Positions 1 through 6,100 of a DNA stretch of 6,149 bases are shown piece after piece (the first letter of the stretch is position 1; each line of letters opens with the position of its first letter). Source of the stretch: an uncultured Tabrizicola sp. (GTDB lineage: Bacteria; Pseudomonadota; Alphaproteobacteria; Rhodobacterales; Rhodobacteraceae); NCBI GenBank assembly GCA_937858255.1, contig CALLZQ010000667.1, positions 1 through 6,149 on the forward strand, in the 5' to 3' direction. The position numbers were made by a program, and so were the translations under genes. The notes beneath the pieces were generated by a model. The model made no database searches. It was given only the letters and a program-made list of their open reading frames with translations, and was not told the origin of the DNA.

Positions 1-1736
1 TGAAACAGCCGCGTCAGGGTAAAGCCGATGGCAAAGACCACGGCAAAGACCAGAAAATCGGTGGGTGAGATTCGCGTCTCGCCGATCTGGAACCCTTCGC
101 GCATCCGCGTCCAGACCTCGGTGATGTCCGACACCCGCGCGCCCCAGATCAGCGCAAAGACAGGGATCGAGGCCAGCACCAGCGCAAAGCCGATCAGCAC
201 CGGCACCAGCGCGGTACGGGCGCCATCCTCATTGCGGGTGATCAGCGCATAAAGATCGCCGACCAGCATCTGCACGATGAAGATCATGCCGATCAGGCCC
301 AGCGAAGTCGCCGCCGGATAGATCAGCGCCGAGGCCGCCGCGATATAGCCGATGCCCCCCAGCACCGGCCCGATAATGCCAATGGCCATGGCCAATTGAC
401 CCAAGAGCGACAGTGTGCGCGCGCGAAAACCGCCCGCTTCTTCGGGATTGGCCTCCGAGGCCGCGCCGCTGCCGGCCAGACGCAGCAGCCGCCCGGCCCG
501 CCACAGGATCACCGCCGCCACGACAAGGAAGGGGTAATCGAGGACAGCCGCCGCCGCATCGCTTTCCGCCGGCAGGTTCATCGCCGCCCGTCGCAGCGTC
601 TCTAGCCCCAGCAGCAAGCCATAAAAGGTGGCCAGAAACCGCCCCTCGGCCCGTGCCTCAGGCCCCAATGGCAGCGGCAGACCCATGTCGGCCTTGGGAA
701 ACAGCCGCCCCCCCAGCCAGTACAGCGCAAAGACCAGAAACCCCGCCGCTGGCAGCACGTCGGCCACCACAGTGCCGACGATCCCGATCATGCCCGAAAG
801 TTTCAGCGCCTCGCTCAAGGCCACGGCGCCGATGGTCGGAATGACGATCTGCCCCAAGGACAGCACAAAGGCCGAAATGCGCAGGCCCCGCGCGGTTGAC
901 TGCCGGATTAGCCGGTTGATCCCGGCCTCGACCAGCCCGCGCCCGCGCCAGATCAGCCCCAGCGACAGGGCCAGCAGAAAGAGGATCGCCGGCAGGTTAT
1001 CGACCAATTGGCTTTGCGCTGTCGGCAGGCGCCAGCGGGTCGTCACCTCATGCAGCAAAGTCCCCGCCGCATCGGTCAGCGCCGTCCATGCCGCCGGCCA
1101 GTTCGCCGGGTTCAGCGGCGAGGGCAAGAGTTTCAGCAGCTCATCCGCCTGCCGGTCGCGCAGCACCCGGTCAATCTCGCGGATCAGGCCATCGGCGCGG
1201 CGATAGGCCTCTTCGGCGGCAATGCCGGGGGCCTGAAGCGTGTTTAATTGCGCGTTCAGCTCTTGACGCCGCGCGGCGATCTCTGCCGCCTCGGTGGCAC
1301 CCTCTTCGGGCGCGGGGCCCAGTGCGGCGATCTGCTCACGCAGCGTCGCAATGCGCGAGGCATTGGCATTCTGCGCCACCAGAAAGGACTCGCGCCAGTC
1401 AGACACCTGCGCGCGCAGGAGTTCCAGCGTTACCGAAGAGCTTTGGGCGTTTTCCAGCGCCTTTTCAGCCCGTCCGGCCAAGGCCTCCCAAGCGGTATAA
1501 TCCAGATCCGAGGGCGCGGCGGTAGTGGTCGCCGTGGCGCCCTTGGCGCTGACGCTGGGGGTTTCCCCGGCATCAAAGGTGGTGACGGTGCCCGGGGTCG
1601 GGGTCGTGGGGGCCGTGATCGGCGGCGCGGTGCCCTGCACCGGCCCGTCCTGCGCCGCCAGCGGCATGACAGCCGTCAGCCCCAGCAGCAGGGCCAGCCC
1701 CGCCGCCCGCAACACCCCTGCCCCGGAACGGATCAT
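1..1736 (-). CDS. MscS-superfamily mechanosensitive channel with N-terminal DUF3772-like region (partial, 3' end outside window)
   Basis: The frame is open from ATG at 1736 to the window edge (578 codons, no stop), so the C-terminal part is missing. Residues 1-29 look like a Sec signal peptide (basic start, leucine-rich core, AAQ before DG). A Thr/Pro/Ala-rich linker runs to about residue 75. Residues 80-200 are charged and helical, with the pattern of DUF3772 found in alphaproteobacterial MscS-type channels, including SPLNPANWPAAW at 206-217. Hydrophobic segments follow near 248-264, 287-309, 315-342, 367-380, 400-413, 443-470, 474-498, 508-532 and 560-577. The expected role is an inner-membrane channel releasing solutes on hypo-osmotic shock. 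The diagnostic pore helix and beta domain would lie beyond position 1, so the MscS assignment rests on the N-terminal architecture. The start codon overlaps the cysK stop as ATGA, implying coupled translation; no separate promoter was seen. Confidence 0.88.
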   Translation of the reverse strand, partial: MIRSGAGVLRAAGLALLLGLTAVMPLAAQDGPVQGTAPPITAPTTPTPGTVTTFDAGETPSVSAKGATATTTAAPSDLDYTAWEALAGRAEKALENAQSSSVTLELLRAQVSDWRESFLVAQNANASRIATLREQIAALGPAPEEGATEAAEIAARRQELNAQLNTLQAPGIAAEEAYRRADGLIREIDRVLRDRQADELLKLLPSPLNPANWPAAWTALTDAAGTLLHEVTTRWRLPTAQSQLVDNLPAILFLLALSLGLIWRGRGLVEAGINRLIRQSTARGLRISAFVLSLGQIVIPTIGAVALSEALKLSGMIGIVGTVVADVLPAAGFLVFALYWLGGRLFPKADMGLPLPLGPEARAEGRFLATFYGLLLGLETLRRAAMNLPAESDAAAAVLDYPFLVVAAVILWRAGRLLRLAGSGAASEANPEEAGGFRARTLSLLGQLAMAIGIIGPVLGGIGYIAAASALIYPAATSLGLIGMIFIVQMLVGDLYALITRNEDGARTALVPVLIGFALVLASIPVFALIWGARVSDITEVWTRMREGFQIGETRISPTDFLVFAVVFAIGFTLTRLF

Positions 1737-2767
1737 GCGTCCTCGAACACCGTCGGCAGCGCCTGCGGCGCCCGGTCCAGCCATTCCGGCACCGGCAGCC
1801 CCTTTTCCTTCAGGAAGGCCGGGTTGAACAGCTTGGACTGATAGCGGTTGCCGTAATCGCACAGGATCGTCACGATGGTATGCCCCGGCCCCATCTCGCG
1901 CGCCATGCGGATCGCCCCGGCGATATTGATCCCCGAGGATCCGCCCAGACACAGCCCCTCATCCGACAGCATGTCAAAGACCAGGGGCAGCGCCTCGGCA
2001 TCGGGGATGCGATAGCTGTAATCGGGGGTGAACCCTTCGAGGTTCGCAGTGATCCGCCCCTGCCCGATCCCCTCGGTGATCGACGATCCGGGCGAGGCGA
2101 ATTCGCCGGTGGTGTAGAAGGAATGCAGCGCCGCCCCCTCGGGGTCGGCCAGCCCGATCTTGACCCCCTTGGGTTGCAGCGCCATGCCCACACCCGCAAG
2201 CGTCCCGCCAGAGCCGACCGCGCAGATGAACCCGTCCACCTTGCCGCCGGTCTGCTCCCAGATTTCCGGCCCCGTCGTCTCGATATGCGCCTGACGGTTG
2301 GCCACATTGTCGAACTGGTTGGCCCAGATCGCGCCATTGGGTTCGGTCCGCGACAGCGCCTCGGCCAGACGGCCCGAATAGCGCACATAGTTGTTGGGGT
2401 TCTTGTAAGGCGCCGCCGGCACCTGCACCAGTTCCGCCCCCGCCAGCCGCAGCATGTCCTTCTTTTCCTGCGACTGCGTCTCGGGAATGACGATCACGGT
2501 CTTGAAACCCATGCTCGCCCCCACCAGCGCAAGGCCGATCCCGGTGTTCCCCGCCGTCCCCTCGACAATCGTGCCGCCGGGCTTGAGCAGGCCCTTGGCC
2601 ACCGCATCCTTGATGATGTAGAGCGCCGCCCGGTCCTTGACCGATTGGCCGGGGTTCAGGAACTCACATTTGCCAAGGATGGTACACCCGGTCATCTCGG
2701 ATGCCTTCTTCAGCTTGATCAGCGGCGTGTTCCCGATGGCATGGGCCAGATCGTCTTGAATGCGCAT
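1733..2767 (-). CDS. cysK: Cysteine synthase A (O-acetylserine sulfhydrylase), PLP-dependent
   Basis: This 344-aa cytosolic enzyme is predicted to make L-cysteine from O-acetylserine and sulfide, the last step of sulfate assimilation. It is a fold-type II PLP protein. Visible motifs are IGNTPL at 11-16, PGQSVKDR at 39-46 with Schiff-base Lys44, the substrate loop TAGNTG at 71-76, the phosphate-binding GSGGT at 185-189, and GGSSG at 275-279, whose Ser277 should bond the pyridine nitrogen. Two loops differ from enteric CysK: TAGNTG replaces TSGNTG and GSGGT replaces GTGGT. No CBS regulatory domain is present, so cystathionine beta-synthase is less likely, although the two reactions are hard to separate by sequence. 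ATG 2767 is chosen because AAGGA lies 7 nt upstream and the family N-terminus begins here. The frame stays open to 2986, but that extension is not family-like. The stop overlaps the start of the channel gene. Confidence 0.93.
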   Translation of the reverse strand: MRIQDDLAHAIGNTPLIKLKKASEMTGCTILGKCEFLNPGQSVKDRAALYIIKDAVAKGLLKPGGTIVEGTAGNTGIGLALVGASMGFKTVIVIPETQSQEKKDMLRLAGAELVQVPAAPYKNPNNYVRYSGRLAEALSRTEPNGAIWANQFDNVANRQAHIETTGPEIWEQTGGKVDGFICAVGSGGTLAGVGMALQPKGVKIGLADPEGAALHSFYTTGEFASPGSSITEGIGQGRITANLEGFTPDYSYRIPDAEALPLVFDMLSDEGLCLGGSSGINIAGAIRMAREMGPGHTIVTILCDYGNRYQSKLFNPAFLKEKGLPVPEWLDRAPQALPTVFEDA

Positions 2768-2773
2768 GGCGTG

Positions 2774-2779
2774 TTCCTT
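2774..2779 (-). promoter_or_regulatory. Shine-Dalgarno of cysK, inside an inverted repeat
   Basis: The minus strand reads AAGGAA followed by six bases and then the ATG at 2767. This site decides the start, because the frame stays open for a further 73 codons upstream. It lies wholly inside AAGGAACAC, which has a perfect 9-nt complement about 60 nt upstream. Confidence 0.75.
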
Positions 2780-2794
2780 GTTCGTCTTTCCCAA

Positions 2795-2823
2795 GGTGTA
2801 TTGGCCTTGCTGCCCAAACTCAA
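2795..2823 (-). promoter_or_regulatory. Candidate sigma70-type promoter of cysK
   Basis: On the minus strand, TTGAGT (2818-2823) is followed after 17 bases by TACACC (2795-2800). The -35 box is fair and the spacing ideal, but the -10 box is weak (three of six consensus bases). It would start transcription near 2788, giving a leader of about 20 nt. A promoter further upstream would place the 2839-2847 repeat arm in the transcript instead. Confidence 0.35.
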
Positions 2824-3199
2824 GGCGATGCGCAGAGAAAGGAACACCGGACCGGCAGGCGATGATCGGATGAAACGCTGGACCGGGGCAAAGCGCTCCG
2901 CCAGACCCTTTGATCCGGTTCTCGCCATCTTGCAGAGTTCCGTTCTCCTTGAAAAGCTGGTCCACGCGGACGGATCGGATGTCCAATCACCAGTTCTCGA
3001 CTCAAAGCATGGGTCTGAGGCAGAATCGGCTCGATCTCGTTGGAGGAGTTCTCGGTCCCGAAACTCGATCCGAAATGCAGAATGGGGCGAGTAACGCTGC
3101 TAGATTAAATAGGATCTAAAATCATCACTTGATTACTTGAACGTAGGCACAGCCCTTACGATATGAACGGTCATCATTATAACGACGCCGGTGAAAGTC
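2824..3199. other. Long non-coding stretch upstream of cysK and the plus-strand small gene
   Basis: No reading frame in this stretch resembles a known protein. The frames that are open are low-complexity and rich in Arg and Ser, and most continue as shadows of cysK. No tRNA or rRNA pattern was seen. It holds the start of the low-GC patch (about 3095 onward) and an imperfect palindrome at 3046-3066, in which GAGTT-C-TCGG and CCGA-AACTC flank a 2-nt centre. The divergent promoters of cysK and the plus-strand gene must lie in or next to it. Confidence 0.5.
3137..3165 (+). promoter_or_regulatory. Weak candidate promoter for the frameshifted small gene
   Basis: TTGAAC (3137-3142) and GATATG (3160-3165) are separated by 17 bases and lie 34 bases upstream of the ATG at 3200. 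The -10 match is poor. A better -10, TATAAC at 3178-3183, lacks a convincing -35 and would leave only a very short leader. Either is tentative. Confidence 0.25.
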
Positions 3200-3698
3200 A
3201 TGGGGTACATCGAAGAAATCCTCATTTCAAAATTGACGGAAATTCTCTCCATTCTGATTGCGGCGATAGCGCTGGTTTATTCGGTCAACGCCAACAAACT
3301 TGCAAAGATAGCGATTGCAGCAAACGAAGAAAAAAGCCTGTTTGCGATGCGATTAAGAGCGCAGGAAGCTATCGTAAAAGGCACGTTCAGACTATTTGTT
3401 ATTGGCGGAGAAATTTGAGGCCAACCGGCAGAAGTGGGATATGCAGCATAATATGGCGCCGCTGTCTCTGCATAGGCGAGAGCTATCGACCGACGAGATG
3501 GCCAACCATCAGATCAAGATCTCCTGTGACAAGCTCAGCCTTGAGATACAGGCCGAAGAACAGCGGCTGGAGAGTATGTCAATGAAACAACTAACGGAAC
3601 TGATCAGGCGAGCGGCTGAAATCTCTCTTCACTTCCAGGAATCAGGCGCTGAGTTTCGACAACCGGAAGAACTTTCTCGGATGCGCATCGGTTTCTAA
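3200..3698 (+). pseudogene. Small membrane-anchored hypothetical protein, apparently split by a +1 frameshift
   Basis: I do not recognise the family. From ATG 3200 (GGTGA lies 5 nt upstream) the first frame encodes a charged start, one strong hydrophobic segment at about residues 12-31 (LTEILSILIAAIALVYSV), and a helical stretch up to a stop at 3416-3418. The next frame, open from 3378 to the TAA at 3696-3698, encodes a polar, Glu/Gln/Arg-rich helical tail of normal protein composition. Removing one base in the overlap, for example from the AAAA at 3376-3379, would join them into a 165-aa protein with one N-terminal membrane helix and a long, probably coiled-coil, cytoplasmic part. The second frame has only a TTG (3396) without a Shine-Dalgarno as an early start, so two separate genes are less likely. 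GC content is clearly lower than in neighbouring genes, suggesting foreign origin. The cause may be a true mutation, a sequencing error or, less likely, programmed frameshifting. Confidence 0.6.
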
Positions 3699-3701
3699 AG
3701 C

Positions 3702-3736
3702 AAAAGGGCCACCCTTTCAGGCGGCCCAATCGTTTT
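3702..3736. terminator. Probable bidirectional rho-independent terminator
   Basis: GGGCCACC (3706-3713) and GGCGGCCC (3720-3727) flank a 6-nt loop. Read on the minus strand, the stem is eight pairs with one G-U wobble and is followed by TTTTGCTTT, a good terminator for the aminotransferase transcript. Read on the plus strand, the wobble becomes an A-C mismatch and the hairpin, 7 nt after the small gene's stop, is followed by AATCGTTTT, which is weaker. It sits between two converging genes, as expected for shared use. Confidence 0.7.
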
Positions 3737-3784
3737 CGGCAAGGCAGTAGCGCAGCGCAATCCATTAAGCTTGGTGACGCTGTC

Positions 3785-3805
3785 AAACGCCCCCCGACGG
3801 GGACG
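3785..3805 (-). terminator. GC-rich hairpin just after the aminotransferase stop, possible first terminator
   Basis: On the minus strand, CGTCCCC and GGGGGCG (in 3788-3805) pair as seven base pairs including one G-U, with a 4-nt GTCG loop, followed by only TTT. It begins 7 nt after the TAA. The short U-run makes it weaker than the hairpin at 3706-3727, and the two may act in tandem. Confidence 0.5.
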
Positions 3806-3812
3806 CCGGCCT

Positions 3813-5216
3813 TTAGTCCTCTTTGGCGACGAACATGCCGTCCTTGACCAGCCCCTCATAACATTCATCAAGGCTCTTGCGGGCGCGGGTCATCAGGATG
3901 TCGATTTCGTCCTTGGTAATCACCAAAGGCGGCGAGATGATCATCCGGTCGCCAACATGGCGCATGATAAGGTTATTGGCAAAGCAGCGCTCGCGGCAAC
4001 GATAGCCGACCTTGCCCTCTTCGCTGGCGAATTTGGCGCGGCGCGCCTTGTCGGGGGTCAGCGCGATCGAGCCCATCAGGCCGACCAGCTTGGCCTCGCC
4101 CACCAGCGGATGCTCGACCAGCTTGTCCCACTGGGCCTTGAGATAGGGATGCGCCACGTCGCGGGCATGTTCGACAACGCCCTCTTCCTGCATGATCCGC
4201 AGGTTTTCCAGCGCCACCGCCGCCGCGACCGGATGGCCGGAATAGGTGTAGCCGTGGAAGAACTCGCCGCCCGAGCCGACCACCTCGGCCACCTCGTCGC
4301 AGATGATCGAGCCGCCGATGGGCGCATAGCCCGAGGACAGGCCCTTGGCGATGGTGATGATATGCGGGCGGATGCCAAAGGTCTGGCTGCCAAACCAGTT
4401 GCCGGTGCGGCCAAAGCCGGTGATCACCTCATCGGCGATCAAGAGGATGCCGTATTTGTCGCAAATCCGCTGGATCTCGGGCCAGTAGGTTGCCGGGGGT
4501 ACGATCACCCCGCCGGCCCCCTGAATCGGCTCACCGATAAAGGCGGCGACCCGCTCGGCCCCCAGTTCGAGGATCTTTGCCTCCAACTCGCGGGCGCGCA
4601 TCAGGCCGAAGTCATCCTCGGACATGTCGCCACCCTCACCCCACCAATAGGGCTGGCCGATATGCTCGATGCCGTCGATCTTGCCGCCATGGGCATGGAT
4701 CGGCTTCATCCCGCCAAGGCTGCCGCCGCCCATGGTCGAACCGTGATAGCCGTTCCAGCGCCCGATGATGATGTTGCGGTCCGGCTGGCCCTTGACCTGC
4801 CAGTAGCGGCGGACAAGGCGGATATTGGTGTCATTCGCCTCGGACCCCGAGCCGGCAAAGAACACATGGTTCAAATCGCCGGGCGCCAGCTTGGCAATCT
4901 CGGCAGCTAGGGCGATGGCCGGGACATGGGTGGTCTGGAAAAAGGTGTTGTAATAGGCCAGCTCATCCATCTGGCGGGCAGCGGCCTGCCCCATTTCGCG
5001 GCGGCCATAGCCGATGTTGACGCACCACAGGCCGGCCATGCCGTCGATGATCCGCTCGCCCTCGCTGTCGGTCAGCCAGACGCCCTCGCCCCGGGTGATG
5101 ACCCTTGCGCCCTTGGCCGCCAGACCCGCCTTGTCGGTGAAGGGATGGAAGTGATGCGCCGCATCCAGCGCCTGAAGCTCGGCGGTCGGCAAATGATTGG
5201 TGATCGGCTTGTTCAT
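3813..5216 (-). CDS. Class III PLP aminotransferase, SpuC-like (putative putrescine/diamine-pyruvate transaminase)
   Basis: This 467-aa cytosolic omega-transaminase is full length for its family. Visible features are GLWCVN at 62-67, GSGSEAND at 122-129 (PLP phosphate loop), WNGYHGST at 154-161 (Tyr157 stacks on PLP), EPIQGAGG at 229-236, ADEV at 261-264 (Asp262 binds the pyridine nitrogen), IAKGL at 289-293 with Schiff-base Lys291, HGYTYSGHP at 321-329, and MRHVGD at 418-423, whose Arg419 fits the flipping arginine that binds substrate carboxylates. The overall pattern matches Pseudomonas SpuC, which moves an amino group from putrescine or cadaverine to pyruvate, giving alanine and an aminoaldehyde. 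The substrate here is inferred: beta-alanine, GABA, taurine or other amines are possible within this family. ATG 5216 is preceded by AAGGGGGA (5221-5228). It has its own promoter with an operator next to it, and the regulator gene lies upstream on the same strand. Confidence 0.93.
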   Translation of the reverse strand: MNKPITNHLPTAELQALDAAHHFHPFTDKAGLAAKGARVITRGEGVWLTDSEGERIIDGMAGLWCVNIGYGRREMGQAAARQMDELAYYNTFFQTTHVPAIALAAEIAKLAPGDLNHVFFAGSGSEANDTNIRLVRRYWQVKGQPDRNIIIGRWNGYHGSTMGGGSLGGMKPIHAHGGKIDGIEHIGQPYWWGEGGDMSEDDFGLMRARELEAKILELGAERVAAFIGEPIQGAGGVIVPPATYWPEIQRICDKYGILLIADEVITGFGRTGNWFGSQTFGIRPHIITIAKGLSSGYAPIGGSIICDEVAEVVGSGGEFFHGYTYSGHPVAAAVALENLRIMQEEGVVEHARDVAHPYLKAQWDKLVEHPLVGEAKLVGLMGSIALTPDKARRAKFASEEGKVGYRCRERCFANNLIMRHVGDRMIISPPLVITKDEIDILMTRARKSLDECYEGLVKDGMFVAKED

Positions 5217-5220
5217 CGCA

Positions 5221-5228
5221 TCCCCCTT
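5221..5228 (-). promoter_or_regulatory. Shine-Dalgarno of the aminotransferase gene
   Basis: The minus strand reads AAGGGGGA, four bases before the ATG at 5216. An ATG seven bases upstream of the chosen start is out of frame and quickly meets a stop. Confidence 0.7.
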
Positions 5229-5264
5229 CGGAATCGGCAGGGCGCATCGCCCCGTCTTTGCGGC

Positions 5265-5293
5265 AGGATAGGCGCTTCACCGCCGGCTTTCAA
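5265..5293 (-). promoter_or_regulatory. Sigma70-type promoter of the aminotransferase gene
   Basis: On the minus strand, TTGAAA (5288-5293) and TATCCT (5265-5270) are separated by exactly 17 bases. Both boxes match consensus at four or more of six positions. Transcription would start near 5258, with a leader of about 42 nt. The dyad at 5296-5309 lies 2 bp upstream of the -35 box. Confidence 0.65.
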
Positions 5294-5295
5294 GG

Positions 5296-5309
5296 AATTT
5301 GATCAAATT
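5296..5309. promoter_or_regulatory. Perfect 14-bp palindrome, likely operator for the adjacent GntR regulator
   Basis: AATTTGATCAAATT is perfectly self-complementary and AT-rich within a GC-rich intergenic region. Eleven of its central twelve bases recur upstream of the regulator gene at 6101-6112. Its centre lies about 44 bp upstream of the predicted start of transcription. That position could allow activation by contact with RNA polymerase or repression by blocking the -35 box. Short dyads of this size are typical GntR-family sites. Confidence 0.65.
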
Positions 5310-5354
5310 ATTCGCCCAGCGGCATCCGGCACCGTTTCCGGGCAAGACGGGCGG

Positions 5355-6017
5355 TCAAATCTCACCCTGAACCAGCGCCGCGCGGACCTGATCAATGCCC
5401 TGCGCGATGTCGCTTTCAATCGCGCCGCGCAGCGCATGGGCATCGCCCGCCCGCATCGCGGCAAGCGCGTCGAAATGCCGGTCGGGCAGCGCATCGCGGC
5501 CAAAGCGGGCGCAGACCACCCGCAGGGCCGGGCCAAAGCGCAGCCACATCGACCGCGCCATATCCACCAGCACCGGCGCCTGCGACGCCTCATAGAGACA
5601 AAAGTGAAAGGCGTGGTTCGATTCCAGATAGCCCGGCACATCGCCGGCCTGCACCGTGCGGTCCACCCGGTTGTCGATCTTTTGCAGCGCCTCGATCAGT
5701 TCGGGCGTCAGATGCGCCGCCGCCATCTCGGCCAGACGCGGCTCGATGGTCAGACGGGCAAAGGCCACCTGATCCAGCATCGCCGCCGTCATCTTGGGCA
5801 CCACCACCCGGCGGTTGCCCTGCGCCTCCAGCGCCCCTTCGGCCGAGAGCCGCCGGATCGCCTCGCGCACCGGGGTCATGCCGGCGCCCAGTTCCGCCAC
5901 CAGCCCCTGAATGGTGACCGCAGCCCCCGGCTCCAGATGCCCATAAAGGATCATGTCCCGCAGGCGGGAATAGGTGACCTCATGGGTCGGTATCTTGCGC
6001 GTCGTCTCAGCGTCCAT
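5355..6017 (-). CDS. GntR-family transcriptional regulator, FCD (FadR/VanR-like) subgroup
   Basis: From ATG 6017 this is a 220-aa dimeric DNA-binding regulator. Residues 13-75 form the GntR winged helix-turn-helix, with recognition helix GMTPVREAIRRLSAEGAL at 46-63 and the wing ending near VVVPK. Residues 80-215 are the all-helical FCD effector domain. The usual metal-site positions read Asn134 (NHAFH), His138 and His181, while the last position, normally His, appears to be Asp203. The effector is unknown; a polyamine-related or amino-acid-related molecule is a guess from the neighbouring aminotransferase. The frame is open to an ATG at 6095, but that start would lie upstream of the predicted transcription start (about 6065), lacks a Shine-Dalgarno and adds a non-family N-terminus. 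ATG 6017 has only a weak GGA at 6 nt spacing, so the start is moderately certain. It probably regulates itself and the aminotransferase gene. Confidence 0.9.
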   Translation of the reverse strand: MDAETTRKIPTHEVTYSRLRDMILYGHLEPGAAVTIQGLVAELGAGMTPVREAIRRLSAEGALEAQGNRRVVVPKMTAAMLDQVAFARLTIEPRLAEMAAAHLTPELIEALQKIDNRVDRTVQAGDVPGYLESNHAFHFCLYEASQAPVLVDMARSMWLRFGPALRVVCARFGRDALPDRHFDALAAMRAGDAHALRGAIESDIAQGIDQVRAALVQGEI

Positions 6018-6024
6018 CGCCCAT

Positions 6025-6036
6025 CCGGGATCCCGG
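6025..6036. repeat. 12-bp perfect palindrome in the regulator leader
   Basis: CCGGGATCCCGG is self-complementary and lies 7 nt upstream of the ATG at 6017, overlapping the weak GGA ribosome-binding site. In RNA it could fold as CCGG-GATC-CCGG and partly hide that site. GC-rich palindromes of this length also arise by chance in such genomes. Confidence 0.4.
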
Positions 6037-6071
6037 CCACGCCGGGGCGGCCGATTGAAAACCTGTCCCCT

Positions 6072-6099
6072 GTCATAACCGCTTGGGGCGATCATTCAA
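6072..6099 (-). promoter_or_regulatory. Sigma70-type promoter of the GntR regulator gene
   Basis: On the minus strand, TTGAAT (6094-6099) and TATGAC (6072-6077) are separated by 16 bases, each matching consensus at four of six positions. Transcription would begin near 6065, leaving a leader of about 48 nt before ATG 6017. The operator-like dyad ends one base upstream of the -35 box, the same order as at the aminotransferase promoter. Confidence 0.5.
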
Positions 6100-6100
6100 G

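Larger units (their letters stand above)
2771..2847. repeat. Inverted repeat flanking the cysK leader (9-nt arms)
   Basis: On the minus strand, GTGTTCCTT (2839-2847) and AAGGAACAC (2771-2779) are exact reverse complements separated by 59 bases. The downstream arm contains the cysK Shine-Dalgarno. If transcription begins upstream of 2847, pairing of the arms would hide the ribosome-binding site. A pair of 9-mers this close can occur by chance, so the functional reading is tentative. Confidence 0.45.

Noticed and set aside
1..1700. Several plus-strand frames of 68-197 codons opposite the channel gene
   Set aside because: All are Arg/Pro/Ala-rich mirror frames of the channel coding sequence, which itself shows a signal peptide and many membrane segments.
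2768..2986. 73-codon N-terminal extension of cysK from an ATG at 2986
   Set aside because: The extension has no family resemblance and no Shine-Dalgarno at its start. The normal N-terminus begins at 2767 with a good ribosome-binding site.
1880..3094. 404-codon open frame on the plus strand opposite cysK
   Set aside because: It is antisense to a clear cysteine synthase and its Arg/His/Pro/Leu-rich translation is typical of a mirror frame in high-GC DNA. It resembles no known protein.
3176..3181. Perfect TATAAT on the minus strand upstream of cysK
   Set aside because: No -35-like hexamer is found at 15-19 bp, and it lies about 400 bp from cysK. It may be chance in the AT-richer patch.
2824..3199. 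Possible riboswitch, tRNA or insertion-sequence remnant in the long spacer
   Set aside because: No recognisable riboswitch core, tRNA cloverleaf, terminal inverted repeats or transposase fragment could be found by reading both strands.
3163..3585. 140-codon plus-strand frame overlapping the frameshifted small gene
   Set aside because: Its translation is rich in Cys, His, Arg and Ser with no hydrophobic or helical pattern. The other two frames give protein-like sequence over the same bases.
3771..4910. 379-codon open frame on the plus strand opposite the aminotransferase
   Set aside because: It is a shadow of the class III aminotransferase. Its composition (many Ala, His, Asp, Gly) follows from the opposite strand's codon bias.
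6018..6095. 26-residue N-terminal extension of the GntR regulator from ATG 6095
   Set aside because: It lies upstream of the predicted transcription start, lacks a Shine-Dalgarno and adds a Pro/Arg-rich stretch not usual before a GntR helix-turn-helix.
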